From the NCBI RefSeq assembly GCF_000334455.1, contig NZ_BANX01000023.1:1-64000 (forward strand): a stretch of 64,000 nucleotides of DNA, read 5' to 3'. Below are positions 34,729-44,659 of this stretch, in pieces (position 1 is the first letter of the stretch; every line of letters starts with the position of its first letter). Made by a program: the position numbers and the translations under genes. The notes beneath the pieces were generated by a model that had not been told where the DNA came from, ran no database searches, and saw only the letters and a list, made by a program, of their open reading frames with translations. Origin of the DNA: Gordonia soli NBRC 108243. Its GTDB lineage: Bacteria > Actinomycetota > Actinomycetes > Mycobacteriales > Mycobacteriaceae.

Positions 34729-35895
34729 ATGATGAACAATGCAGGCTCACGGGTGTCCGGTCTCGGTGCTGTCACGGGCTACGGCTGGGGACGCGAGCAG
34801 CTTTGGGAGGGTCTCGTCTCCGGTAAGTCGGCAGCCTCGCTGCAGGCCGGGTTCGGCGCGACCGCGAACGACCCGGGTTGGGTCGTGACCATCCCCGAGG
34901 GGGGTACGCCGTCGGACGGTCCGACGCGGTTCTCCCGGGCCATGCGTGCGGCCGCGCGCGAGGCCATCGAGGACGCCATGGCGCGCGGTTGGGTGCCCGG
35001 TCCGCGGGTCGGTCTCGTCCACGCCTGTGTGCTGGGCGACCTCACGATGTACCCGATGGCGACCCCGGGGCTGGCCGGCGCGTACACCGGAAGGCAGTAC
35101 CTCGGCGTCACGCCGTCGACGCCGGTGTCGTTGCTGATGACCGAGTACGGATTCCACGGCCCCGCGATGAACGTGTCGGCGATGTGCACCTCGGGCTCCG
35201 CGGCGGTGATCACGGCGAAGTCGTGGCTCGACGCCGGGATGGTCGACGACGTCCTGGTCGTCTCCACGGATCTCTCGGCGACCCCGGAGGTGGTCGCGAT
35301 GTTCGTTCAACTCGGCGTGGCCATCACCGACGACGAGGCGCTCAGTGCGTGCCGGCCGTTCCAGGAGGGCAGCCGGGGGTTCACGTTCGGTGAGGCCGCC
35401 GTTGCGATGCTCATGACCAACCGCGAGCACTCGGACGGATATGCGGACGTGCTCGGCGGGGCTATGCGGCACGACGCCTACCACGTCACCTCGGTGGACC
35501 CGGAGCTCACACACGTCCGGGGATGCGTCGACGACGCATTGCGGGCGGCCGGCGTCACCGGCGACGACATCCGCTACCTGAACGCGCATGGGCCGGGCAC
35601 ACGTCAGTGCGATGCCGCCGAAGGAGAGATCGCGAAGTCCCTGCTGCCGAACGCCGAGGTGTACTCGGTCAAGCCGCTGGCCGGACACTGCCAGGCGGCA
35701 GCGGGTGCAGTCGAGCTGGCTGCCGCGCTGCTGGGCTACGAGCGTGGTGAGATCCCGGCCAGTCCTCAGGTCGCGCCGGCGGTCCTGCCGCAGTTGCTGG
35801 ACGGTCGGACCACGGCGGTCGAGGGGCTGACCCTCAAGTCGTCGCTGGGGATGGGTGGACACAACGCGGCCCTGGTCCTGGCGCCAAAGTCCTAA
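34729..35895 (+). CDS. Stand-alone beta-ketoacyl synthase (KAS II-like)
   Basis: 388 aa from ATG 34729 (or the adjacent 34732), with AGGAAAGAAG upstream. The condensing-enzyme triad is present: Cys153 in A-M-C-T-S-G-S, His287 in N-A-H-G-P-G-T-R and His320 in K-P-L-A-G-H-C-Q. This implies decarboxylative Claisen condensation with ACP-bound substrates. The usual T-x-T after the first His is G-T, a small departure. No ACP, ketoreductase or acyltransferase gene is nearby, so it acts alone or on general fatty-acid ACPs. Confidence 0.85.
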   Translation: MMNNAGSRVSGLGAVTGYGWGREQLWEGLVSGKSAASLQAGFGATANDPGWVVTIPEGGTPSDGPTRFSRAMRAAAREAIEDAMARGWVPGPRVGLVHACVLGDLTMYPMATPGLAGAYTGRQYLGVTPSTPVSLLMTEYGFHGPAMNVSAMCTSGSAAVITAKSWLDAGMVDDVLVVSTDLSATPEVVAMFVQLGVAITDDEALSACRPFQEGSRGFTFGEAAVAMLMTNREHSDGYADVLGGAMRHDAYHVTSVDPELTHVRGCVDDALRAAGVTGDDIRYLNAHGPGTRQCDAAEGEIAKSLLPNAEVYSVKPLAGHCQAAAGAVELAAALLGYERGEIPASPQVAPAVLPQLLDGRTTAVEGLTLKSSLGMGGHNAALVLAPKS

Positions 35896-36053
35896 AGCGG
35901 GATGGAAGCGTGCCGGCGAGGCGGTGACGAAAGGGGGAACAACCTCCTCGCCGATCCCAGCAGTCGGAGGAGTGTGACGGTTCGGTGCTCGAACAGTGCC
36001 GAACATCCGGGGGATCGACCATCGCGGCGGCGTGACGGCGATGTCGATCCGTA

Positions 36054-36094
36054 CCGGGTGCGCTGGCGTTGTGAGCTGACGTCAGCGCACCCGG
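36054..36094. terminator. Perfect 12-bp hairpin between convergent genes
   Basis: CCGGGTGCGCTG and CAGCGCACCCGG pair perfectly around a 17-nt loop. It lies between the ketosynthase stop (35895) and the opposite-strand stop at 36120, a fitting place for a bidirectional terminator. Confidence 0.55.
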
Positions 36095-36119
36095 ACCCCT
36101 CGGATCGCCTCGATGAGAA

Positions 36120-36461
36120 TCAGCGAGGACGTGTGGTGGAGTCGTCGGCAGCAGGGCGCGAAGCATCGTGCATCTGCCCCGTCGTCGAGGGTCGATGCGC
36201 AGGGGCGGTGGACGTGTCCGTGTGCACCAGCATCGGCACGGCCATGGCGAGGATGGCTGCGGTCTGTGCCAGGAGCAGTCCGATCACCACGCGGACACGG
36301 GACGCGCGCAGCGCTGTCCGCGGAGTGTGCGCGGTCGGTCGGTCCGGCAATGCAGAGGGAAGTACCTTCGAGCCCGAAAAGCCGTGGCGCCAGCGGATCT
36401 CGTCGATCAGCGGCGCATCGGACGGCTGGAGTCGACAGCTGGCCGGGTCGAATGAACGCAT
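36120..36461 (-). CDS. Small single-TM protein, DUF3040-like
   Basis: 113 aa from ATG 36461 (ATG 36497 also possible; the frame is open to 36833). Residues 10-30 hold D-A-P-L-I-D-E-I-R-W, like the L-x-x-H-E-x-x-x-L-D-x-I helix of DUF3040 proteins. A basic linker leads to one TM (V-R-V-V-I-G-L-L-L-A-Q-T-A-A-I-L-A-M-A) and a Ser/Thr/Pro-rich tail of 35 residues. No strong ribosome site. Family match tentative. Confidence 0.45.
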   Translation of the reverse strand: MRSFDPASCRLQPSDAPLIDEIRWRHGFSGSKVLPSALPDRPTAHTPRTALRASRVRVVIGLLLAQTAAILAMAVPMLVHTDTSTAPAHRPSTTGQMHDASRPAADDSTTRPR

Positions 36462-36813
36462 CGTGGCACGCGGGGATGATCGAACGGCGCTTCGCATCGG
36501 GCTCCCGTCGCGGTTGGGCGATTGCGCAGCCCCGAACACGCAGGTGGGAGCACCTGGAGTTGGGCTGCGGTCAACCGCCGGCGAAGGGATCGAGCCTGCG
36601 GGAAACGCTTCCGACCTGGTCGGGAGCGCTGCCCGGCGATCGTAGCCACAGCTGTGGTCGCCTGGCAACATTCGCGACATCACGTCGGGTGGCGCTGTGT
36701 ATTCCTCAGGTGTGACGAGCACGCAGTCGGCTGTGGCGGCGGTCGGCGGGTGGACCGACGGCGCGGCGTGTGCGAGTGCCCGACGATTCAGTCGTGGTCG
36801 GCGTGGGGTCCGA
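36462..36813. other. 352-bp intergenic region
   Basis: It lies between the small TM gene and the end of the Rv3651-like gene, both read leftward. The minus frame stays open upstream, but its composition is not protein-like. No repeat or clear promoter was identified. A TGTGGT-GA-ACCACA dyad sits at 36819-36832, just inside the neighbouring gene's end. Confidence 0.4.
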
Positions 36814-37890
36814 TCAATTGTGGTGAACCACATCGTTGTCCGGAGCGGAGATCTCGTCTGCTTCGAGTGGCCGGGCAGTGATCATGCCGCCGCCCGAAGC
36901 GCCCGGCATATCCGGGGTGAGGACGAACTCTGCCCAGATCCAGGGACTCTCACCAAAGCGGACCCGCGCCCGGTACCGGACTCTGTCCAGTCCCTTGAGC
37001 AGCAGTGCCTGCTGGGCCTCGATGATCCGCGGCGTGTCGTCGGAGTGGAACTCCTCGTTGTGCGTCAACCACAGATCCAGTGGCCCCGGCGGATGTCGGA
37101 GCCACTCGGTGATGATCCCGGTGGCGAAATCGATGCGGCCGATGCCCATCTCGCGATCGTCGAGGTTCGCCACCAGGCGGGCGGTCTGGCGATCGAAGCC
37201 GCCCGCCTGCTGGCCGGGTTGGACATCGCTCACGTCGTGCACGACACCGCGTGCCACCAGCTTCCCGCTGACGGTGTCGCGCACCGCGCGGATCGTCATG
37301 AAGCACCGATTGCGTGCGTCGGGATCGTCGTCGCGTTTGACCACGAGATAGGACGAGAAGGTGTCGCCGTCCTGCGCGCCTTCGGTGGAGATCTCGATGA
37401 TGAACTGCCCGAGGTCGCCCTCGCGCTCGAAGTCGGTGAAGTACTGGAAGACCTCATGGCTCACCCGGACGTCCTGGGCGTCGGCGATGCCGAGGATCTC
37501 TCGCTCGATGGTCGGACCGTGGTGGGTGAGTCGGGTGTCGGCGTGCCACTCGAAGGCGCCCACTCGGCGCGGTGCCGGCGGTTGGACGCCCTCGGGCGCG
37601 ATCCAGACCTGTACCGCGTGAACGACACCGAACGGCCCGACGACCGGAATTCCGGTGATGGTCGTGGGTGCGGACTCCCGATCGATGGTGACGCGGTCGG
37701 TGGTCGGCTCACCACTGGATCGCGCCGCGTCGATGACAGAGCGGAGCACGCCGATGGCTGCTCCGTTACCGCGGAAGTACTCCCGGCGACAACTGTTCAG
37801 TGACGCGAACGACGCGGGGCGACCTTTGCGGAAGGTGATGACCGGTTCTCCGTTGCCCGTGGTCTCGACGAGCATCCAGGTGTCGGTCAT
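36814..37890 (-). CDS. Rv3651-like protein with PAS-type region
   Basis: 358 aa from ATG 37890, overlapping the stop of the upstream gene by 4 bases. The opening T-W-M-L-V-E-T-T-G-N-G-E-P-V and the N-terminal regulatory-like half, followed by a region with F-E-W-H-A-D-T-R-L-T-H-H (PAS-like) and a second beta-rich domain with W-A-E-F-V-L-T-P-D, resemble mycobacterial Rv3651, a structure-only characterised protein suggested to sense ligands. Coupled to the metallo-hydrolase gene. Function unknown. Confidence 0.65.
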   Translation of the reverse strand: MTDTWMLVETTGNGEPVITFRKGRPASFASLNSCRREYFRGNGAAIGVLRSVIDAARSSGEPTTDRVTIDRESAPTTITGIPVVGPFGVVHAVQVWIAPEGVQPPAPRRVGAFEWHADTRLTHHGPTIEREILGIADAQDVRVSHEVFQYFTDFEREGDLGQFIIEISTEGAQDGDTFSSYLVVKRDDDPDARNRCFMTIRAVRDTVSGKLVARGVVHDVSDVQPGQQAGGFDRQTARLVANLDDREMGIGRIDFATGIITEWLRHPPGPLDLWLTHNEEFHSDDTPRIIEAQQALLLKGLDRVRYRARVRFGESPWIWAEFVLTPDMPGASGGGMITARPLEADEISAPDNDVVHHN

Positions 37891-38786
37891 GGGGGCGTCT
37901 CCTTCTGTCGGGCGGGCGGCTCGACCGGGGCATCGGTCGCGACGGTGCGGTGTCGTGGGCGGGCGAGCTGCTTCGACTCGGCAACCAATGCGTCGAACTG
38001 TGTCCGGTCGTGGGAGCAGAAGACCCGGAGGTCGGGGCGGGCAGCAGCATCGCGGAGAGCTGAATGGTTCGGGTTCAGGGCCGAGGCGTTCCACGCCAGC
38101 ATGCGTTCGGCGCGCTGCGCGGTGCGTTCGTCTCGGCGGGCGCGCTCGGGCCGCAACACCGACCCGTGCATGAATGCGTCCCCGGCGTGGATGAGCCAGC
38201 CGCGATCCGGGTCGTGTACCGCGACCATCGCGTGGCCTGCGGTGTGACCGGGCATCGGGATGAGGTAAAGGTTCTCGCCCTGGTCGAGGGGATACGCACG
38301 GAACCCGACGATGGTCGCCGTCGGCTCGGCGGTGTGGGCCTGGACACGACCGTCGATCGCGCCGATGTGGACGGGCCGGTACCGAGATCGCTCGCGCAGG
38401 CTCGGCCGCCGGCGGGCGGCGTCGAGTTCGGTGCCGGTGACATGAACCGTGGCGGTGGGGAAGTCGGCGGCGCCGCCGATGTGGTCGTAATCCAGGTGGG
38501 TTGCGACGATCATCGACACGTCCGTCTCGGCGATCCCGAGAGCGTGCAGCTGAACGGCTGCCGGCTCGTCGGCACTCAGGACCGGCCGGACGCCCTTGGC
38601 TCCGAGACCGAGACGTCGGTACGGGTGTGCAACGTCGTCGCGGCCGAGGCCGACATCGACGAGGACGACGCCGTGTTCGTACTCGCAGAGCAACACGTGG
38701 GAGACGAACTCCGGCATGCGGAAGGGACGGAACGTCCCACAGTTGAGGTGGCGGACTCGGCGGATGGTTCCCAGCGACGGCGACAC
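37887..38786 (-). CDS. Metallo-beta-lactamase-fold hydrolase (lactonase-like)
   Basis: 299 aa from GTG 38786, chosen because AAAGGA precedes it and homologous proteins begin just before the H-L-N-C-G-T-F motif. Zinc motif T-H-L-D-Y-D-H-I-G-G, second-site P-G-H-T-A-G-H-A and a later H-A-G-D-A-F. This is the layout of the AHL-lactonase-like subgroup, but quorum quenching cannot be claimed. The frame is open 86 codons further upstream without protein-like sequence. Operon with the Rv3651-like gene. Confidence 0.75.
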   Translation of the reverse strand: MSPSLGTIRRVRHLNCGTFRPFRMPEFVSHVLLCEYEHGVVLVDVGLGRDDVAHPYRRLGLGAKGVRPVLSADEPAAVQLHALGIAETDVSMIVATHLDYDHIGGAADFPTATVHVTGTELDAARRRPSLRERSRYRPVHIGAIDGRVQAHTAEPTATIVGFRAYPLDQGENLYLIPMPGHTAGHAMVAVHDPDRGWLIHAGDAFMHGSVLRPERARRDERTAQRAERMLAWNASALNPNHSALRDAAARPDLRVFCSHDRTQFDALVAESKQLARPRHRTVATDAPVEPPARQKETPP

Positions 38787-39085
38787 GTGGTTCCTTTGGA
38801 CGAGGGACGGGATGCGGCCGCCCGACGCCCGGATGGAGCGCCGATCGTGCCGGTCATCCAGCGCCGACTGGTGCATCGAGGCTCTGGGAACTCCAGCGAC
38901 CCTAACATCGGTCGAGAGCCGCCCGACCAGTACCGATGCCCTCTCGTGGACGCAACCGTGAACCGCACCGACCGCACCGACCGCGCCGACCGGAGTTGCC
39001 GGGCGTGCGGCGTGCGGACCGAGGCGATCGTCGAGAGAGCTCATCGTCTGTCAGACGCCCCGGAGGCCCAGCCGGTTCCCGACGG
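38787..39085. other. Intergenic region with 9-bp tandem repeat
   Basis: About 300 bp between the lactonase-like gene and the esterase gene. It has (ACCGCACCG)2-ACCGCGCCG-ACCG at 38962-38992. Nothing else convincing. Confidence 0.35.
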
Positions 39086-40177
39086 TCAGGCGGTCGCCGG
39101 CTCGGCGCTGGGGGTGACGTGCTTCTCGACGTACTCGCCGAGTGCGTCGAATGCGGTGTGCGCGGCTTCCGACCAGGGCATCAGGATCGGATAGACGTGG
39201 AACATGCCCGGTTCCTCGATCGCCTGGACCTCCACCCCGCCCTTCTCGAGCGCGGCGGTGAACTCACGGATGCCGTCGCGGAACATCTCATCACTGCCGC
39301 ATGTCACGAACGTCGGCGGGAACCATGCCGGACCGAGGTCGGCGTACACGATCGACACCCGCTCGTCATCGGGTTGTACGCCGTGCAGGTACGGCGTGAC
39401 CGGGACGTTCCACGGCAGGATGTCGGTAGCGGCGTTGTCGGTGATCGACGGATGGTCGAGATCCAGATCGATCTCGGGCGAGAAGAGCGCCACGGCAGCG
39501 GGTTTGGGGATCTCGTGGTCGCGCAGGTACGCCATCAGCGATGCGGCGAGACCGCCGCCGCCGGAGTCGCCGGCGACGATCAGGTGAGCGGGATCGACAC
39601 CGCGCGCGAGGAGTTCACGGTAGACGTCGGCCGCGTCGTGAACCGGTGCGGGGAAGGGGAACTCGGGAGCCATGCGGTAGTCGGCGATGAAGATCTCGCA
39701 ACCCGTCCGCTCCACGATGGTGGACGCGAACGCCGCGTACATGATCGGTGACGTGCCGATGTAACCGCCGCCGTGCAGGTAGAGAATCGTGCCGGTGATC
39801 TTCTCGCCGCCCTGACAGGCGTCCTTGGCGCGGCACCAGATGCCGGGGACGCCGGCCAGTTCGTCGTGGGTGAGGTCGACGTCGTCGATGCGCTCGACGA
39901 ACGGCGGGATGACCACCTTGCAGATGTCGTCGAGGATCTTCTCGAGCGAGCGGAACTCGTCGATGGGCAGCGACATCGAATATCCCATGAAGCTGCGCAC
40001 TGCTTGCCGGGTCACCGACTGGCCCAGGTTGTCGAGGATTCCGCTCGGACCACTGAACGGCCTGGTGAACGGAACGCGCGCGAGACCGGTGAGCATGGTG
40101 CTCGCGAGGCCGGCGACCGCCAGGGTCGTCACGGGCGTCGATGCGGTCTTCACCTCGGGTCGGTCAGCCATCACCAT
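39086..40177 (-). CDS. HSL-family alpha/beta hydrolase (esterase/lipase)
   Basis: 363 aa from ATG 40177 (ATG 40171 possible; an upstream frame to 40378 overlaps the divergent gene). Oxyanion H-G-G-G-Y-I-G (about 135-141), nucleophile G-D-S-G-G-G-G (Ser about 205) and a C-terminal G-M-F-H with the catalytic His are the hormone-sensitive-lipase signatures. The N-terminal about 70 residues carry small hydrophobic stretches that may associate with membranes. It is divergent from the drug exporter gene. Substrate probably short-chain esters or lipids. Confidence 0.8.
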   Translation of the reverse strand: MVMADRPEVKTASTPVTTLAVAGLASTMLTGLARVPFTRPFSGPSGILDNLGQSVTRQAVRSFMGYSMSLPIDEFRSLEKILDDICKVVIPPFVERIDDVDLTHDELAGVPGIWCRAKDACQGGEKITGTILYLHGGGYIGTSPIMYAAFASTIVERTGCEIFIADYRMAPEFPFPAPVHDAADVYRELLARGVDPAHLIVAGDSGGGGLAASLMAYLRDHEIPKPAAVALFSPEIDLDLDHPSITDNAATDILPWNVPVTPYLHGVQPDDERVSIVYADLGPAWFPPTFVTCGSDEMFRDGIREFTAALEKGGVEVQAIEEPGMFHVYPILMPWSEAAHTAFDALGEYVEKHVTPSAEPATA

Positions 40178-40368
40178 GGTGTTCAGGGTAGTGCCGAGCG
40201 TGGCGGTGAGGAGACGGGCGGGGAGCAGAGGGCCGGGTTGGGGGGCAGGTGCGGCGACTCCGGGCACTCCGGAGGTCGAGTCGGCCCCACGGTCGTGGTC
40301 GATGACTAGGTTTGAGGGGCGATGTATCGGGGATTCGTCAGGTCGGCCTGATGGAGAGGGATGTACAC

Positions 40369-41832
40369 GTGACGACAACCGGCAGCCCGTTCGCCGCCGA
40401 CTATCAACCGGACCCGCGTCGATGGAAGGCGCTCGCGGTCTGCCTGGTGGTCGGGTTCATGACGCTCCTCGACGTCTCCATCGTCAATGTCGCCCTACCC
40501 TCCATCGAGCAGGGACTCGGCGCATCGTCGGCGGACCTGTCGTGGATCGTGTCGGGCTACGCACTCACCTTCGGTCTGGTCCTGGTGCCGTCGGGGCGCG
40601 TCGGCGACGCGCGCGGACGGAAGACGACCTTCCTGGTGGGCCTCACGCTCTTCGTGGTGGCATCGGCAGCGTGCGGATTCGCCACCGGTCCGGGCATGTT
40701 GGTGATCTCACGGCTGATCCAGGGAGTCGCGGGCGGAATCCTCAGCCCGCAGGTGTCGGGATTGATCCAGTTGCTCTTCCGCGGGGCCGAGCGGGGCAGG
40801 GCGTTCGGCATGTTCGCCGCCACCATCGGGATCTCGACAGCGGTCGGTCCGCTACTGGGCGGCATCCTCATCCAGCTCGGTGGTGCCGAACATGGTTGGC
40901 GCTGGGTGTTCTTCGTCAACGTGCCCATCGGGATCGTCGCCTTCGTGGCCGCGACGAAACTGATCCCGGCGCGTCCGGCGGAGTCGAAGCAGCCGCTACG
41001 GGCATCGTCCTTCGATCCGCTCGGCGTGGTCCTGCTCGGCGCCGGTGTCGTGACGCTGATGCTGCCGCTCGTCCAGGAACGCCAGTGGGAGGGATCGGGC
41101 AAGTGGCTGTTGCTGGTCGTCGCCGCGATCCTGTTGGCAGCGTTCTGGTTCTGGGAGCGTCGACAAGCTCGTCGCGGGCACCAGCAACTCGTCGACCTCT
41201 CGCTGTTCTCGCTCCGCTCGTACTCGCTGGGCTGCGTGATCGCGCTCGTCTATTTCGCCGGGTTCACCACGGTCTTCTTCATCTACACGCTGTACGTGCA
41301 ACAGGGACTGGGCTATTCGGCGCTGATGGCCGGTCTCGCGGTCACGCCGTTCGCACTCGGCTCGGCGGTGTCGGCAAAGATCGGCGGCAACATCGTCGAG
41401 AGGGTCGGTCGCAAACTCGTCATCATCGGACTGGTGCTCGTCGTCGTCGGCATGGTCGGGACCGTCGTCGCGTCGCTGCTCGTGCCTGGTCAGAACGTCG
41501 GGTTCGCCGCGGCGTTCCCACTCCTGATCGCCGGCATCGGCTCCGGACTGACCATCTCGCCGAACCTCACCCTGAGCCTCGACGAGGTACCGGTCACCAA
41601 GGCGGGAATCGCCGGTGGCGTGCTGCAGACCGGTCAGCGGATCGGCTCGGCGGCCGGTATCGCGCTGGTCGGGGCGGTGTTCTTCGCGCAGGTCGCCGGC
41701 ACGAAGGGCGACTGGGCGCGGGCGTTCCAGCTCGGCTTGTCGACCGCGGCGGTATTGGTGCTCGTCGCCCTGGCGGTCGGACTGGCCGACCACGTCGCGA
41801 GCCGCCGCGAACAGCAGCGGGCCTCGGCGTAG
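40369..41832 (+). CDS. MFS drug exporter, DHA2 (14-TM) family
   Basis: 487 aa from GTG 40369, with GAGAGGGA upstream. It begins with a TM after P-R-R-W-K-A-L-A-V and L-D-V-S-I-V-N-V-A-L-P-S-I, the EmrB/QacA opening motif. G-R-V-G-D-A-R-G-R-K is motif A, and motif C-like G-P-L-L-G-G is present. Fourteen TMs fit. Proton-driven multidrug export is the family role. The substrate is unknown and no regulator gene is adjacent. Confidence 0.85.
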   Translation: MTTTGSPFAADYQPDPRRWKALAVCLVVGFMTLLDVSIVNVALPSIEQGLGASSADLSWIVSGYALTFGLVLVPSGRVGDARGRKTTFLVGLTLFVVASAACGFATGPGMLVISRLIQGVAGGILSPQVSGLIQLLFRGAERGRAFGMFAATIGISTAVGPLLGGILIQLGGAEHGWRWVFFVNVPIGIVAFVAATKLIPARPAESKQPLRASSFDPLGVVLLGAGVVTLMLPLVQERQWEGSGKWLLLVVAAILLAAFWFWERRQARRGHQQLVDLSLFSLRSYSLGCVIALVYFAGFTTVFFIYTLYVQQGLGYSALMAGLAVTPFALGSAVSAKIGGNIVERVGRKLVIIGLVLVVVGMVGTVVASLLVPGQNVGFAAAFPLLIAGIGSGLTISPNLTLSLDEVPVTKAGIAGGVLQTGQRIGSAAGIALVGAVFFAQVAGTKGDWARAFQLGLSTAAVLVLVALAVGLADHVASRREQQRASA

Positions 41833-41843
41833 GGAACACGTCG

Positions 41844-41911
41844 TTCTTCCGCCCCGAACTCGTTCTTCCGCCAACTGCAGGCGGCGGAAGAAGAAGTTCG
41901 GGGCGGAAGAA
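41844..41911. terminator. Long nested hairpin between convergent genes
   Basis: Outer arms of 17 bp (41844-41860 with 41895-41911) and inner arms of 10 bp (41863-41872 with 41883-41892) pair perfectly, interrupted only by a 2x2 bulge. TTCTTCCGCC occurs in both arms. It sits between the exporter stop (41832) and the lactate dehydrogenase stop (41932) and can terminate both transcripts. Confidence 0.7.
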
Positions 41912-41931
41912 TCGGCTTCCGAGAGCGGGTA

Positions 41932-43167
41932 TCAGGGACGACGCCGCGGGGTCAATCGCTCGAGTTGGGTCACATGCTGCGGACCGAGTTCGTCCAGTGC
42001 GGCAACGCCCAGTAGCCGCATCGTGCGAGCGATCTGTTCGGACAGGATCGCGATCGCGCGGTCGACGCCCTTCTCACCGCCGGCCATCAGGCCGTAGAGG
42101 TACGCCCGGCCGACCAGCGTGAATCGGGCGCCGAGGGCCACCGCCGCGACGATGTCGGCCCCCGACATGATGCCGGTGTCGAGGATGATCTCGGTGTCGG
42201 CGCCCACCTCGCGCGCGACGTCGGGCAGCAGATGGAACGGGATCGGGGCGCGGTCGAGCTGACGCCCTCCATGGTTCGACAACACGATCCCGTCCGCGCC
42301 GAGGTCGGTGACAGCCCGCGCGTCATCGAGCGTCTGGATGCCTTTGACCACGAGCTTTCCCGGCCACTGGCTCTTGATCCAGGCGAGGTCGTCGAAGGTG
42401 ACGGTCGGGTCGAACATCGTGTCCAGCAGTTCGGCGACGGTCCCCGACCATCGGTCGAGCGAAGCGAAGGCGAGCGGTTCGGTGGTGAGGAAGTCGATCC
42501 ACCAGCGCGGCCGGGGGATCGCGTTGACAACGGTCCTTGCCGTCAGCGCCGGCGGGATCGACATGCCGTTGCGCTTGTCGCGTAGGCGTGCACCGGCGAC
42601 CGGGACATCGACCGTCACCAATAGCGTGTCGAATCCGGCGGTTGCTGCACGATCGACCAGCGCCATCGAGCGTTCGCGGTCCTTCCACATGTACAGCTGG
42701 AACCAGTTGCGTCCGTGAGGGTTCGCCGCCTTCACGTCCTCGATGGACGCGGTACCCATCGTCGACAACGAGAACGGGATGCCTGCGCGGGCAGCAGCTC
42801 GGGCGCCTGCGTACTCGCCCTCGGTCTGCATCATCCGGGTGAAGCCGGTGGGGGCGATACCGAATGGCAGTTCTGAGCGTCCGCCGAGGATCGTGCACGA
42901 GGTGTCGACCTTGGAGACGTCACGCAGGATCGCCGGATGGAACTCGATATCGGCGAAGGCCTGGCACGCACGCGCGATCGAGAGCTCGGCCTCGGCTGAA
43001 CCGTCCGTGTAGTCGAATGCGGCCTTCGGTGTCCGGCGCTTGGCGATGGCCCGCAGGTCGTCGATGGTGAGGGCCGCGTCGAGCCGCCGCATCGTGGCAT
43101 CGAACTGCGGTTTCTTGAACTGCATCAGCGGTGCGAGGTCGCGTGGCCGGGGAACTCGGCGTTGCAT
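41932..43167 (-). CDS. lldD: L-lactate dehydrogenase, FMN-dependent (LldD2 type)
   Basis: 411 aa from ATG 43167, with AGGAAGGAAG upstream; length and sequence course match mycobacterial LldD2 (about 414 aa). FMN-dependent alpha-hydroxy acid dehydrogenase: A-F-D-Y-T-D-G-S-A near the start, [24 protein letters not shown], the catalytic S-N-H-G-G-R-Q-L-D and D-T-G-I-M-S-G-A-D. It oxidises L-lactate to pyruvate, feeding electrons to the respiratory quinone pool at the membrane. No lactate permease or regulator gene is adjacent. Confidence 0.85.
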   Translation of the reverse strand: MQRRVPRPRDLAPLMQFKKPQFDATMRRLDAALTIDDLRAIAKRRTPKAAFDYTDGSAEAELSIARACQAFADIEFHPAILRDVSKVDTSCTILGGRSELPFGIAPTGFTRMMQTEGEYAGARAAARAGIPFSLSTMGTASIEDVKAANPHGRNWFQLYMWKDRERSMALVDRAATAGFDTLLVTVDVPVAGARLRDKRNGMSIPPALTARTVVNAIPRPRWWIDFLTTEPLAFASLDRWSGTVAELLDTMFDPTVTFDDLAWIKSQWPGKLVVKGIQTLDDARAVTDLGADGIVLSNHGGRQLDRAPIPFHLLPDVAREVGADTEIILDTGIMSGADIVAAVALGARFTLVGRAYLYGLMAGGEKGVDRAIAILSEQIARTMRLLGVAALDELGPQHVTQLERLTPRRRP

Positions 43168-43308
43168 GGCTTCCTTCCTGCCGACGTCCAACGGCGTGCT
43201 GCCGCGACCGGTCGTGAGGGGGCCGGCCTGTCGTCGGGCGTTCTCCGATGTCCAGGATTCCGTCTGCGAACCTCGAGCGCACGCTTCTCGCCGTGCTATT
43301 AATAGAGT

Positions 43309-44013
43309 GTGCAATCCACTAAAGCGCACCTGCTGATCGACGACCACCGTCGGCTCGCGGTGCTCGAAGAGCGAGGTCCGCGGACGACGACAGCCCGGCT
43401 GCTCATCGACGATGACGAGGTGGGGCAGGTCAGCGGCACGATGTGGGACACCAAGACCATCGAGCTGGAGCGGGAGAAGGTGCGGATCCGGTTCGGGCGG
43501 CGGCGCGAGGTCACTCGCGCCGAGCTGATGCAGGGAGCCGATGATGTCGTCGGCGGAGTGTGGTTCGAACCGCCGGCCGGGACGTCGGCGCACCGGCTCT
43601 GGCGGCTCCGGGAGGAACATCCGGGCGCATACGCGGCGCGACGTGTGGTCACCAGCGTGGTCGGGGCGGTCGCGGCCGTGTTCGGAATCGGCGCCCTGGT
43701 GAAAGCAGTCGTGGAACGGCTCGTCCCGGCCATCGATCTGCCGGCCATCGACATGCCGAGCGTCGACCTGCCGGACTGGATGCGCTACCTCAACCCGGGC
43801 TATTGGCTGCGCGCGCCGATCGAGATGGTCGGGTCTTGGATACCGAACGTCGATCTCGCGTTGCCCTCGTGGACGGGCATCGCAGTCCCGGTGGTCATCT
43901 CGATCGCACTCGCCTACGCCGAGGCGCGTCGTCAGCGCGCACGCCGGGAGCGGCAACAGAGCACGCCGGACTCGGACCGCGACGTGGCCGGAGGCGACGA
44001 TGAGAACCGTTGA
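43309..44013 (+). CDS. Membrane protein of unknown function
   Basis: 234 aa from GTG 43309. A soluble N-terminal half (about 1-105) with charged beta segments, one TM ([18 protein letters not shown], about 110-130), an amphipathic [13 protein letters not shown] repeat, a second TM near the C-terminus ([13 protein letters not shown]) and a basic tail. No family recognised. It overlaps the following TetR gene by 14 bp. Confidence 0.6.
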   Translation: MQSTKAHLLIDDHRRLAVLEERGPRTTTARLLIDDDEVGQVSGTMWDTKTIELEREKVRIRFGRRREVTRAELMQGADDVVGGVWFEPPAGTSAHRLWRLREEHPGAYAARRVVTSVVGAVAAVFGIGALVKAVVERLVPAIDLPAIDMPSVDLPDWMRYLNPGYWLRAPIEMVGSWIPNVDLALPSWTGIAVPVVISIALAYAEARRQRARRERQQSTPDSDRDVAGGDDENR

Positions 44014-44575
44014 CCCGATCAGACACGCGCAGCGGCGCGATGCGATCCTCGACGCTGCGGCAACGGCGTTCGCCACGAAGGGCTTCGACCCGACGACGGT
44101 GAAGGACATCTGTGCCGCTGCCGGGATCGGCTCGGGCACCCTGTTCCACTACTTCGCCGACAAACGGGCCATCCTGCACGCCATCATCGGCCGCGATGCC
44201 GATCGGCAGACCGTGGCTCTGGGCGGGATCGACCGTTCCGATCCGACGCAGTTGCTCTGGGACACCGTCGATCTCCTCACCGCCGACCTAACGGACCCGT
44301 TCGCCGGCGGAATGGTTGCCTGCCTTCTCCCGCAATTGATGGTCGACGAGCAGCTCGCGAGTCGCATGCTGGCGATGGATGCGGAGACCGGCACGGTGCT
44401 CGCCGATGCGATCCGGCGGCTCGACACCGATGTGGATCCGCAGGTCGGCGCCACCTGGATCGGGCAGTTCGTCGACGGCCTCTACCTGCGATGCGGTGAT
44501 GACGGATTCGACGTCGACCGCGAACTGTCGATGCTGCGCCTGGTCATCGAGCGTTTCCTCGGACTGGCGAGATGA
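44000..44575 (+). CDS. TetR family transcriptional regulator
   Basis: 191 aa. HTH at 12-55: [18 protein letters not shown] and [21 protein letters not shown]-terminal dimer/ligand domain without recognisable specificity. It overlaps the membrane-protein gene upstream and probably regulates it. It is convergent with the MFS gene downstream. Confidence 0.8.
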   Translation: MRTVDPIRHAQRRDAILDAAATAFATKGFDPTTVKDICAAAGIGSGTLFHYFADKRAILHAIIGRDADRQTVALGGIDRSDPTQLLWDTVDLLTADLTDPFAGGMVACLLPQLMVDEQLASRMLAMDAETGTVLADAIRRLDTDVDPQVGATWIGQFVDGLYLRCGDDGFDVDRELSMLRLVIERFLGLAR

Positions 44576-44659
44576 CCTCGCCCAGCGGACCGTCGGCCGG
44601 GCAGCGCCGGACGACGGCAGACGGCAGACTGCGCGATCAGCGCGAGGCTCGACCGGAGG

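Noticed and set aside
39825..42122. 765-residue plus-strand frame
   Set aside because: Runs across the esterase gene, the MFS gene in another frame and the terminator; Arg/Gly-rich with no domain.
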